Source: Halisarca cf. caerulea (taxonomy: Eukaryota > Porifera > Demospongiae > Chondrillida > Halisarcidae). From it: a stretch of DNA of 17,500 bases. Of the stretch, positions 9,801 through 17,485 are shown one piece after another. The first letter of the stretch is position 1, and the number at the start of each line of letters is the position of its first letter. Both the position numbers and the translations under genes were made by a program. Under the pieces are notes generated by a model. The model did not search any database, had not been told where the DNA came from, and worked only from the letters and a program-made list of their open reading frames with translations. Where the stretch lies: assembly GCA_963170055.1 (NCBI GenBank), contig CAUJGJ010000185.1, forward strand, positions 721,775 through 739,274. The letters are read 5' to 3'.

Positions 9801-12800
9801 GTCTGAACACCTTCCCTTTAGTGAGAGGCATATGCCGCATCCCTAGGGTCCTGGAAATAGTGTGCATGGTGCAGAAATACCTCAATGACGATCCCCTTCC
9901 AGAGAATCTAAGTGGTATATTCCTGAAGTACATCTGCCACCAGTTGGAGGAGCACCTCAGTCAGATGCACACATCTGTCAAGAAGAGGATTGAAAACCTC
10001 CTTGAAGTCCCAGAAGACCTGTTTCCAGGATTTTACCAGTTGTGTGAGGTGGCATACAAGTGCTGTCTCAATCAGCGTCTGATTCTGACAGATGAAGATT
10101 TGGGTGACTTAAAGAACTACATAGACACCCGCGGCAGCATCTACAACCTTCTGTTTTCTGAGGACGTTGATGATTACTCTCCAATTGCGGGTGTCCTCTA
10201 CCAGTTTGATCACAAGACAGTACAGGAAGCTTTGGGTGCAGTTCACATCGGACGTCAGAGCAAAGCAGAGCAAGAGAAGATCTGGAGTGAATGGTTCAAC
10301 ACTCCACACATGGCTGAGGTGTGGAAGATGTACTGCGGACTGACTGGACTTGAACATGTTGATTTGGCATCTCTCAGCTTCTCCTCCTTATCAGAGCGAG
10401 CCAGAGAAGTGATGGACCAGGCTCTCCTCCGGGATGACAACATGCTTGTGATAATGTCCCTGTACGAAGCCAACAAAAGTTCTGTATCGAACCAAGTTCT
10501 CCAAGCAGTGTTCAAGAACACTATTCATGCATCCATTCAGTTTCCTTATGAATCACAAGTGGTGGCATATGCCATTGAACACCACCCTACCATAGAGAGA
10601 GCCTGGCTGGATTTTGTTTATTTACATGCTCTCCCAGAAAGTGGTGAGTGATGTGATCATGCTGCATGTGAGTACACAATTGCTGTGCTCTGTGCATTCC
10701 TGCATATGGTGGGGGTGGGGTCTTTGGTGTAGGGCCTTTGATCAGGGGTATCAGTGTATTCTTATTTAATCTGGGGAACTTTTAGCCAGAGGCTACTATA
10801 GGTAAATTGATGGTTGACTGGTTGGAGCGTTAGTTTCTGTAAGTGTATTCTACAGAAGCAATATAGGGACAAGGTGCATGGTCTGAGGGTGAACTGGTGT
10901 GAAAAGAGGAGGGTTGTTATCTCTCTATAATTGCCCATACCTGGGATTCCTCCTTAGCTAGGGTAGAGTGGGGAATGGTGGAGTGGGGAATGGTGGAGTG
11001 CATGGTGGAGTGTGGAATGGTGGAGTGGGGAATGGTGGAGTGTGGAATGGTGGAGTGGGGAATGGTGGAGTGGGGAATGGTGGAGTGGGGAATGGTGGAG
11101 TGGGGAATGGTGGAGTGTGGAATGGTGGAGTGGGGAATGGTGGAGTAGTTTGGAATGGTCTATTGGAAGCAGTGGCATCAGCAAGCTACACACTTATTAT
11201 TTCTCATCATTGTTGTCTCCATGAATTGGGAGTTCAGCAGTGACAAGTATCCATGGCTATAGACAGTCATGCATGACACAAATTAGAGGAACTGTGTACA
11301 GTCCATGCTACCCCAGACTGTGTTCCAACCTACCTCACTTCATCCTATATCCTGTTAGCCTGAGCCCTAGCATGCAAGAACTCGAATGACTTCATTATCA
11401 AGTGCATGACAATTCTTGAATAATAAGATTATTCTTACATTATTTATGTATTTATTTATTTATTGTGCATGTAACGTGCAGTTCAGTTGAGTAAACATTT
11501 GATCACTTGATTTTTATTCTAGCGTGAACCCACTTTTGTTACATTTTTTAAATTTAAATTTTCTTTGTGGATGCCATATTAGTAGCCAAGGGATAACGAC
11601 TAGCTCCCCATATATCCAATGTGTATGTGCACAGTGTGTGTACCTGTGTGTAGTGTGCTGTGTAGGGTGCAGAGGTTTTGTAGTGTTCAGTTCTTGTGTG
11701 ATTCAGGTTGGTTATCCCTCCCCCATACCACTTGTTGTGAGAAGGGGGTTAGATGTAGTTCAGCATTGGTTGAGTACTAATTGCTGCCCTCATTTACAAT
11801 GTTTATTTTCTTTCCAGTCACTCAGTTGATGATGACTCCTGCAGATGTGTTTGTGATTGTGTGATTTGTTCACTGTTTACAGATCTGAAACTACTGAATG
11901 AGAGCATTAGGAAAATGAAAGCTGTTGAGTTGAAATATGCACCTGTGGAAACAGTGTTGTCTGCATTGTCAGGACAAGTTGAGGAGCTCAGACTGGCTGT
12001 GGATAAGGTATGCTATCCTGTCCAGTGTTTGTGCACACACTGTGAACTGTACACGCATTCATTGTGTACACGTGTCCTTCTGTAGACTGTCCAACCTAGA
12101 CACCACCCAAAACAGAGACACATGCATACTAATCTATACATGCAGGTTGTGGCATGTCAGTGTATACATACCTGCTGTCAACATCACATATGTGCTGTAT
12201 GGGCTACAACCATAGCTACCATGCTATAACAGGCTCTCACTTCCTTCCTGTTACTGCATGTGCCTCAGTTGATATGATGTCATATACAGTATATATATAT
12301 ATGACCACCTTTATAAGTGCAGTTAGCTTCAGGTTTTGAAAATATATCCTGGACATTTTGATCTAATGCTCAGTAATTTAATCTGAAATAGAGCTGGCAT
12401 TTAGATCTCTAATGGTGATTATGTCTGAATCAGTGCTCACTTATTGGGAAAAACACTTTCCCAGTCAGGACTTGCCATGGGACAGAAGCTTGAACATTGG
12501 ACAATCTTGCCTAGTAAATCAGGATGGTTGGACAGTCTGCCTACTGTATGCACTCAAATGTTTGTGGGATGAAACTTTCATGGTTTTCTAAGATTGGCAG
12601 TCATTTGTGAAAATTTAGCCCATGAAAATTTTGGTCAAGCTCTTATTGTACAATGACCAGAATGGTCATCATAAGAACAGGGGCTGTCAAGAAGTACTAC
12701 CGCAGTCCCTTTGTTCTCTCTCTAATGGTTATCATCCACAAACAGAGGAAGTTTATATCAATAAAGACTGAATTAAAGAATGCGGGATTAAAAGGGAATC

Positions 12801-14547
12801 TGGGAATCCTGGAAAAATTGTGAAATCTGTGATCCACGAACGTTTCATTCTGTGAGGATTTGAGTGCGTACGGTACATGCAGGATGTGGAGATCCAGTGC
12901 ATTGCATGTGGTCATTGTCCTCTGAAGTGCATGTACACGGACGTGTAAACCTACAGTGTGTGTACGTGTATACATGATATGGTGTGCACTGTGTACTGTG
13001 CACTGGTTGGTGTTGTGTGTGATGTCCATGGACCTATTTCTAGCACCAATTACTGAGGATGCTTGGTGGAGATGAAGTGTCTTGGAAGAGAATAGGTGAT
13101 GCTATGGAAGCCAGCCATTGTCTCAGTTCACTACATATTCATTTGGATGAAGTATCATGGCCACATGAGTTGTCTGCAGTGCTAACTGGTCTTTGTAGGA
13201 AGGAAAGACTCACTGAGCTCACTATAATATATACAGGGGAATGTGTGGAAGGTAGGTATATGTACTGAGTCTCTGATGGTTATTTGTGTTGACCCTACAG
13301 TACAAGGTGATGCACACCACACACATTACCACAGGTACAGTACACACACACACAAACACAGGTACAGTATACGTGTACACACACAAACACAGGTACAGTA
13401 TACGTGTACACACACATAACCACAGGTACAGTATACGTGTACACATGAACTGAATGTACACACAGGGACACCTGATCCAGCACATTGTTGGACATCTGAC
13501 AGACTTTAGTGATCAGGTCTGTGAGTCGATAAAGACCTAAACGTGTTCAGTGATGTGATATTTTGAGGGTAAACAACTACAGACTAGTACTGTTAGTGGG
13601 TCTCAGGTTGCACCATGTGGCCATTGCTACCAGCGATAAAACTGTACACATCGTTCATCATGTTTTTGTGAGTAAATTGTTGCAAATCTTAATCTATTGG
13701 CTAAGTTTGCCGAAGTGAATTTCTGCTAAGATTTCAAACGGTACAGTAAGCAAAGTATTACACATGCTCACACACATCCATGTACTGCACATGCTCACAC
13801 ACATCCATGTACTGTACATGCTCACACACATCCATGTACTGTACATGCTCACACACATACATGTACTGCACATGTTCACACACATCCATGTACTGTACAT
13901 GTTCACACACATCCATGTACTGTACATGCTCACACACATCCATGTACTGTACATGCTCACACACATCCATGTACTGTACATGCAGTGTTGCGAATGCACT
14001 AGCTGTTCCCTGTGTCCTCTATTCCAGGAGCAGAGTTTCCTCTTGAATCTCTGAAGAATGTATTTGTTCACCTGGAGAAGTGCACAATACATGCTCCATT
14101 GACCTGTCAACAGTGGTGTACTGTGCTGTCAGGTTTGAAGGATGCAAAGAGGTTGAAGGAACTTTGTGTTCACATGAGATATGCTAGGGTAAGAACTACA
14201 GACATGAACTCTGAAGTGACAAACGACAGTGATGTGTTTCCATATTAGGACTGGCACATCAGTGGTACTGAGCGTGATTCATTTGATGCCATAGAAGAAT
14301 TGGTAGCTACTAGCGATCAACTGGTGAAGGTTGATGTTGGTTGTGATGACGAGGTGAGAGGTAGCCACTAGTGTGTCTGTGGCTATCCATAATATTATGA
14401 TCCCATCTCTGATGTATTGTTGTAGATCTTCTTAGACCTTGTGTTGTCAGTGGTGAAAGGGACTTTCCGGAACAGGAACATATCAGAACTTGGGATTGCT
14501 TTCTGTGGAAATGTACTATTGTGCATCTCATTCTAGATCTCTCTCTC

Positions 14548-14580
<33 letters not shown>

Positions 14581-14607
14581 ATTTGTGTGTGTGTGTGTGT
14601 GTATTTG

Positions 14608-14698
<91 letters not shown>

Positions 14699-14707
14699 AT
14701 GTGCATG

Positions 14708-14777
<70 letters not shown>

Positions 14778-16733
14778 TGTGTGTGTGTGAGTGTATGTGC
14801 ATGTGTGTGTGTGTGTATGTGTGTGTGTGTGTGTACGTGCATGTGTGTGTGTGCCCTGTGTGTGTGTGTGTGCCCTGTGTGTGTGTGTGTGTGTGTCTGT
14901 GTGTGCGTCAACTCTGGTAGGTGGTGTGGGCTTTACAGAGACTGTAGTTTCAGGCAAAGCTTATTTGATGTGTTTTCATTGTGGACTCTTGTCTGTCCAG
15001 AAATTCAATCATTTAATTACATAATATTTGACCCTCTCAAGTTCATTTGTGTTAAATTCTTAGAGTACAGGACATAGTGTTCCAAGTGCTCTACATCAGA
15101 TGTTGACTATTTCCCATAGATTTTGTATACGGTACCCTCAGTAAGGTCAGTTTGGGTTCCAGTTTTGGTTCAAATTCTGGAGGATTCAGCACACACTGAC
15201 CACATCACTTGTATGAGGTTTGAGTGCTCATTTACACTTCTAGAAATAGTACTAGGTGAGTTGGAAGCAGGTCAATGTTGACTGTACTCAACATTGTCAA
15301 CAACAAAGCATGTGAGATGTTTCTCTTTTCACTCCATGAAAGGTGATGACTGGTGTGACCTACTGGTAACGGGTCCAATGTCAAGACCAGTATGCCACCT
15401 TAGACTAGATCTTACTCCTGTTGAATGTGGACTATTGCTCAGCAGAGTACACAATGCTGAGCAACTTGAAGAGCTTAGTTTAGCAATAGTGAGTTCCTTC
15501 CAATATCCTGTCCACTTGTCGTACTATCACAATACCTGGTGGAGTGTCCATGACACTGTTAGCTTCTGTCTGTGATGCATGGATGTAGGAGACAGTCTGG
15601 TCTGTCCAGGCAGTGTATGGTACACTCCTTAGGCTATAGGTCTATTACCATTTCATGTTGTGTGTACTTGCTACATATTAGATTCATATGTGGAGTGGAG
15701 AAGAAACTCCTGTGGATGTACAGGCAGTGGAAGGTGCATTGTCCAATTGTAGATTGAGGAAACTGAGAATTGTAAGTTGTTTTGTGAGTTTGTTTCTGTA
15801 AGTCTGATCTGTGGCAGTGTATACATGTACTTGTTCAGTGGATTCTACTTCTCACAATTAGGATGTGGGCAGACAAGATTCCCGTCAATGGGTCAACCTC
15901 TGTGGTGCTGTTCTAAGGGGAATAGCTGCCAACCACAACAACGTGGACTTTGTGCTGCATTACAAATACCAGCATGCTAATCAAGGTCTCATGTCACAAC
16001 TGCTTCATAAATGGTTGAAGAATTTTGAGGTTGTCCAGAGAAGGAAGGAGTCTTACTTCATATCAAAACCTCCCACTCCAACTGGTGAGGTTGTGTGTGT
16101 AGTGTGTCAATCATTGTGTACTGTTCAAGTGACAATCATATTTGTTCACAGGAATACGTGTGAGGGGTTAAATGTACTTGCATGTACACATCCACTTAGG
16201 GGTGTGCATGTGTGCATGCAGTACTCATGTACATGTGTGCATGCAGTACTCATGTACATGTGTGCATGCAGTACTCATGTACATGTGTGCATGCAGTACT
16301 CATGTCATGTGTGCATGCAGTACTCATGTCATGTGTGCATGCAGTACTCATGTCATGTGTGCATGCAGTACTCATGTCATGTGTGCATGCAGTACTCATG
16401 TACATGTGTGCATGCAGTACTCATGTACATGTGTGCATGCAGTACTCATGTCATGTGTGCATGCAGTACTCATGTACATGTGTGCATGCAGTACTCATGT
16501 CATGTGTCATGTGAAGGAAACCTTGTAAGATGAGTTGTGTGTTGTCCCTCTCTCTTCAGCATCCAAGAAGATGTCTCCTCCACTGTCTCCTTCCAGAGAG
16601 GACCAACCTCATCCCATCTCACAACCCTCCTCTCCAGTGCTGACCTCGGCACCCAAGTCTCCAGAGCACACTGAGTCCATTTCATCATCTTCACTGTCAA
16701 CTGGAAGAGATCCCACTTCCCAGCCACTACAAG
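5861..16733 (+). CDS. NLR-like NACHT-LRR gene (13 inferred exons, 3' end not found)
   Basis: Gene-level entry. Inferred joins: 5861-5912, 7059-7159, 9047-10643, 11883-12007, 13044-13251, 14028-14188, 14249-14353, 14426-14512, 15120-15255, 15343-15488, 15682-15771, 15862-16084, 16560-16733. Every junction has GT..AG and the codon phases match throughout (1,0,1,0,1,0,0,0,1,0,0,1,1), giving 1068 codons plus one base without a stop. Order of parts: leader and Ser/Thr linker (residues 1-51), region before NACHT (52-135), NACHT NTPase (about 136-300), winged-helix/superhelical part (about 300-580), degenerate LRRs (about 584-960), then a Pro/Ser-rich tail (about 1005-1068). Known family role: STAND-type ATPases that oligomerise on sensing a cue, usually cytosolic innate-immune receptors. 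That role is inferred from architecture. The NACHT exon is very secure, the LRR chain is good, and exon 1 is moderate. Extra exons of symmetric phase in the long introns cannot be excluded. Confidence 0.8.
6277..6675 (+). repeat. 30-bp minisatellite in intron 1
   Basis: Thirteen full units and a partial one. Each contains CTCAGTAGGGGGTGGGG followed by TGCTGCATGGTGG. Units 6 and 10 carry small deletions. Dense G runs could form quadruplexes. Confidence 0.95.
6829..6941 (+). repeat. TG microsatellite and 14-G run in intron 1
   Basis: A long TG run becomes TGCATG/TGCGTG variants and is closed by CACAC and a run of 14 G (6928-6941). Confidence 0.95.
7059..7159 (+). CDS. exon 2: Ser/Thr-rich linker
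   Basis: The acceptor is TACTGCAG at 7051-7058 and the donor GTACGT at 7160. Only the frame with incoming phase 1 is open; the other two hit stops. It encodes residues 18-51, rich in Ser, Thr and Pro (for example TVVTSTTAEPTPSLSTSDDE), and ends in the basic run RTRKLKQ. It leaves in phase 0, matching exon 3. The composition suggests a flexible linker between the N-terminus and the NACHT module. No death, CARD or other effector domain is recognisable. Confidence 0.65.
7331..7670 (+). repeat. 19-bp minisatellite of splice-donor-like units in intron 2
   Basis: About 18 copies of ATGTGGGGGTGAGTGTACC, with 18- and 19-bp variants. Nearly every unit contains GGTGAGTG, a close match to the consensus 5' splice site. 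Antisense ORFs of the type HSPPHGTLTP are artefacts of this array. Confidence 0.95.
7870..7998 (+). CDS. short protein-like ORF inside intron 2
   Basis: ATG at 7870, stop TGA at 7996-7998, 42 codons of strikingly protein-like composition (KYGVVLFKRLGEDLEYHV, then TIDEAWCYLEG). A good acceptor, TGCATGCAG, ends at 7875, and an exon starting at 7876 would be in phase 0, the phase in which exon 2 ends. It could therefore be an alternative last exon giving a NACHT-less short product. It could also be a fragment of another gene. No family is recognised, and chance cannot be excluded for this length. Confidence 0.3.
   Translation: MQVISLGSQTEKYGVVLFKRLGEDLEYHVQHTIDEAWCYLEG
8321..8495. mobile_element. 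175-bp MITE with TA target duplication, intron 2
   Basis: Terminal inverted repeats of about 23 bp (CAGTGGAACCCACTTAACAC and its complement, two mismatches) are flanked by TA at 8319-8320 and 8496-8497. This fits a non-autonomous Tc1/mariner-superfamily element, possibly pogo/Tigger-like. There is no transposase inside. Confidence 0.8.
8858..8983 (-). CDS. antisense short ORF, intron 2
   Basis: The minus strand is open from 8983 to a TAA at 8860-8858. It reads a charged, helix-like sequence (LIPEEMEQLRSDLEDEGAKF) before the stop. A possible acceptor (GTACAG) lies at its 5' end, so it might be a terminal exon of a nested or inserted gene. No downstream polyadenylation signal was seen. It is too short to be sure. 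Confidence 0.2.
   Translation of the reverse strand, partial: GCTVYIYALQLTNLKLIPEEMEQLRSDLEDEGAKFTKATRG
9047..10643 (+). CDS. exon 3: NACHT NTPase domain with winged-helix region
   Basis: The acceptor is GACTGCAG at 9039-9046 and the donor GTGAGT at 10644. The exon is 1597 nt, from phase 0 to phase 1, and encodes residues 52-583. Walker A is GPPGCGKTT at residues 139-147 (nt 9308-9334). Walker B is ILILDGFDEV at 214-223 (nt from 9533). A sensor-1-like stretch, DVFVTTRPSRY, lies near 248-258, then LGFTRSNIDSYI near 275-286 and the conserved proline segment IPRVLEIVC near 316-324. FDHKTVQEALGAVHIG (438-453) corresponds to the family's F-x-H-x-x-x-Q-E-x-x-x-A motif, and CGLTGL lies at 481-486. 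These features identify a NACHT-type STAND ATPase. The nucleotide-binding residues look intact, so catalysis or nucleotide switching is plausible. A single large NACHT exon is common in animal NLR genes. Confidence 0.95.
10968..11148 (+). repeat. 15-bp minisatellite in intron 3
   Basis: About 12 copies of GTGGGGAATGGTGGA, with GTG/GGG variants. Open frames such as GNGGVWNGG are repeat artefacts. The rest of intron 3 (11160-11880) shows nothing recognisable. Confidence 0.95.
11883..12007 (+). CDS. exon 4: LRR-type repeats
   Basis: Acceptor GTTTACAG, donor GTATGC, phase 1 to 0, residues 584-625. Two LRR-like strands are visible, MKAVELKYA and VEELRLAVDK, separated by a helical segment (VETVLSALSGQ). 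The exon ends just after the L-x-x-L-x-L strand, as do several later exons. The repeats are degenerate and lack the classic conserved Asn. Confidence 0.75.
12008..13043 (+). other. intron 4, no tandem array
   Basis: 1036 bp between exons 4 and 5. It contains a short AT run near 12290-12302. A stretch at about 12560-12630 has opposed GAAACTTTCATGG and CCATGAAAATTTT motifs that may be part of an old MITE. No exon of matching phase was convincing. Confidence 0.5.
13044..13251 (+). CDS. exon 5: LRR-type repeats
   Basis: Acceptor TTTCTAG, donor GTAGGT, phase 0 to 1, residues 626-694. It contains LSSLHIHLDEVSW and LTELTIIYTG, spaced by a helical segment with two Leu-rich turns (LSAVLTGLCRKE). The upstream frame is continuous from the acceptor (HQLLRMLGGDEVSW), so the internal ATG at 13059 is not a start. 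Confidence 0.75.
13320..13445 (+). repeat. about 33-bp repeat in intron 5
   Basis: Three to four copies of a unit containing CACAGGTACAGTATACGTGT and CA tracts. Confidence 0.85.
13764..13982 (+). repeat. 27-bp minisatellite in intron 5
   Basis: Eight copies of a unit made of ACATGCTCACACACATCC and ATGTACTGT. The multiple-of-three length keeps several frames open on both strands (THIHVLYML and QYMDVCEHV types), which is an artefact. Confidence 0.95.
14028..14188 (+). CDS. exon 6: LRR-type repeats
   Basis: Acceptor CTATTCCAG, donor GTAAGA, phase 1 to 0, residues 695-748. It contains LKNVFVHLEKC and LKELCVHMRYAR, with an intervening helix-like QQWCTVLSGLKDAKR. It begins 45 bp after the 27-bp minisatellite of intron 5. 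It ends shortly after the L-x-x-L-x-V strand. Confidence 0.75.
14249..14353 (+). CDS. exon 7: single LRR-type repeat
   Basis: Acceptor CATATTAG, donor GTGAGA, phase 0 to 0, 35 codons, residues 749-783. A helix-like part (FDAIEELVATSDQ) leads to the strand LVKVDVGCDDE. The preceding intron is only 60 bp. It is one complete repeat in one symmetric exon, so it could be skipped or duplicated without a frameshift. Confidence 0.7.
14426..14512 (+). CDS. exon 8: single LRR-type repeat
   Basis: Acceptor TGTTGTAG, phase 0 to 0, 29 codons, residues 784-812. IFLDLVLSVVKGTF is followed by the strand ISELGIAFCGN. The donor GTACTA at 14513 is weak and lies about 30 bp before a long GT repeat. Reading on without splicing reaches a TAG at 14534-14536. 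The 3' end is therefore less certain than the frame. Confidence 0.6.
14545..14905 (+). repeat. GT microsatellite filling intron 8
   Basis: About 360 bp of GT with TTTGTG, TATGTG and GCATGTG interruptions, starting about 30 bp after the exon 8 donor. The long Cys/Val and His/Thr ORFs here are artefacts. Confidence 0.95.
15120..15255 (+). CDS. exon 9: LRR-type repeat
   Basis: Acceptor TTTCCCATAG at 15110-15119, donor GTGAGT at 15256, phase 0 to 1, residues 813-857. There is no in-frame ATG at the start, so it is easily missed by start-to-stop ORF scans. The frame is fully open and reads VWVPVLVQILEDSA, then ITCMRFECSFTLLEIVL. Its phases link exon 8 (phase 0) to exon 10 (phase 1), which is good independent support. 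Confidence 0.65.
15343..15488 (+). CDS. exon 10: LRR-type repeats
   Basis: Acceptor CATGAAAG, donor GTGAGT, phase 1 to 0, residues 858-906. The strands VCHLRLDLTPV and LEELSLAI are separated by LLLSRVHNAEQ. The exon ends exactly after the strand LEELSLAI. The intron before it is 87 bp. Confidence 0.75.
15682..15771 (+). CDS. exon 11: single LRR-type repeat
   Basis: Acceptor TACATATTAG, donor GTAAGT, 30 codons, phase 0 to 0, residues 907-936. It reads VDVQAVEGALSNCRLRKLRI and ends right after the strand LRKLRI. An alternative in-frame acceptor, GTACAG at 15718-15723, would shorten it to 16 codons in the same phase. Confidence 0.6.
15862..16084 (+). CDS. exon 12: last LRR-type exon and basic segment
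   Basis: Acceptor CTCACAATTAG, donor GTGAGG, phase 0 to 1, residues 937-1010. It starts DVGRQDSRQWVNLCGAVLRG and includes the strand-like VDFVLHYKYQ. A basic stretch, LLHKWLKNFEVVQRRKE, follows, then Pro/Thr residues (KPPTPT) that lead into exon 13. It probably closes the LRR solenoid. Confidence 0.7.
16207..16505 (+). repeat. 24/25-bp minisatellite of palindromic steps in intron 12
   Basis: Twelve copies of GTGTGCATGCAGTACTCATG, followed by TACAT (25-bp form) or TCAT (24-bp form). The unit is a chain of short palindromes: GCATGC, AGTACT, and CATG or CATGTACATG. Confidence 0.95.
16560..16733 (+). CDS. exon 13: Pro/Ser-rich tail or linker
   Basis: Acceptor TCTCTCTTCAG with a strong pyrimidine tract, donor GTGAGG, phase 1 to 1, residues 1011-1068. 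It is rich in Ser, Pro, Thr and acidic residues (SPPLSPSREDQPHP, then ISSSSLSTGRDP). It looks like a disordered, possibly phosphorylated or PEST-like segment. It contains no stop, so at least one more exon must follow, and none is convincing before 17500. Confidence 0.65.
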
Positions 16734-16803
16734 GTGAGGTTGTGTGTGTACTTGTTGTTTAGACTGTCTACCACAGCCTCTCTGTGTGGTTGGGTACAGT
16801 AAG

Positions 16804-16890
16804 TAGGTGGAGTGGTTGGTAGGAGTGGTTGGTAGGTGTGGTTGGTAGGTGTGGTTGGTAGGTGTGGTTGGTAGGAGTGGTTGGTAGGTG
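16804..16890 (+). repeat. 13-bp minisatellite
   Basis: Six copies of AGTGGTTGGTAGG, with A/T variation at unit boundaries. It lies in the presumed intron after exon 13. Confidence 0.9.
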
Positions 16891-16948
16891 GGAGGAATCA
16901 GTATGGAGGTGTGGTGTAGCCAGACTAGTGTTGACTGTTGCACCAGCA

Positions 16949-17001
16949 GTCTACAGCAGCCACCTGTCTACAGCAGCCACCTGTCTACAGCAGCCACCTG
17001 T
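16949..17001 (+). repeat. 17-bp repeat, about 3 copies
   Basis: AGCAGCCACCTGTCTAC repeated three times, plus a diverged partial copy. Confidence 0.9.
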
Positions 17002-17046
17002 CTGTAGCAACCATGTAGTCCTTCTGTCAGTACTTTACTCTTCACC

Positions 17047-17379
17047 TTCACAAAGAGTCAACAGAAAAAGGTTGCTAATAGCAGATCAAATCCTCACGTG
17101 ATCTTTCACCAGTGTGCTATAAGGCCTTTTCGGGGAATACCGCCCCTCATCAGTAACACTGGGTGACATCCTCTGACAGCCAGGACCCAAGTGAAAAGCT
17201 GAGGGTAGGCTGTACTGAGGACCAATGAAAATCCCTTATTTGATCTGCTGAAAATTGCTATTAGCTACAGCGACTGAAGTGTTCTTAGTTTCTTTGTTTT
17301 TAACGGCCAAGCGGCGACGGACTACAGGGGGTTATCAGGTAATGGCAAATTCCAAATCCTGTCATTCACAAAGAGTCAA
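17047..17379. mobile_element. probable short retroelement with 15-bp target repeats
   Basis: TTCACAAAGAGTCAA occurs at 17047-17061 and 17365-17379 and flanks about 303 bp. Inside, GCTAATAGCA..GATCAAAT at 17074-17091 is complementary to 17238-17264, with a bulge. The size and direct-repeat length suit a SINE-type insertion. No clear box B was found, so the family is unknown. Confidence 0.45.
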
Positions 17380-17485
17380 ATTTTAAAACAACCATAGGTT
17401 GTGGTTTACAGTGAACTTTACCATTGAAGTTCACCTCATGTGATCTGTACATGCAGCGCTACATATGTCTCCGATGAGGTGATAT

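Noticed and set aside
13059..13061. ATG as an independent start of a small gene
   Set aside because: The frame is continuous upstream to a good acceptor at 13042-13043 in the phase required by exon 4, so it is internal to exon 5.
13694..14110. ORFs with MDVCEHVQY or THIHVLYM repeats on both strands
   Set aside because: A 27-bp minisatellite open in several frames. It lies in intron 5.
14310..15077. Long Cys/Val and His/Thr ORFs
   Set aside because: Translations of the GT/CA microsatellite in intron 8. The same holds for the ORFs over 641-859, 4158-4578, 4998-5240 and 6785-6982.
16862..17101. ORF that could serve as a last exon (acceptor near 16950, phase 1, stop at 17099-17101)
   Set aside because: It is made of the 17-bp repeat and runs through the 15-bp target repeat into the presumed retroelement, so its coding look is probably accidental.
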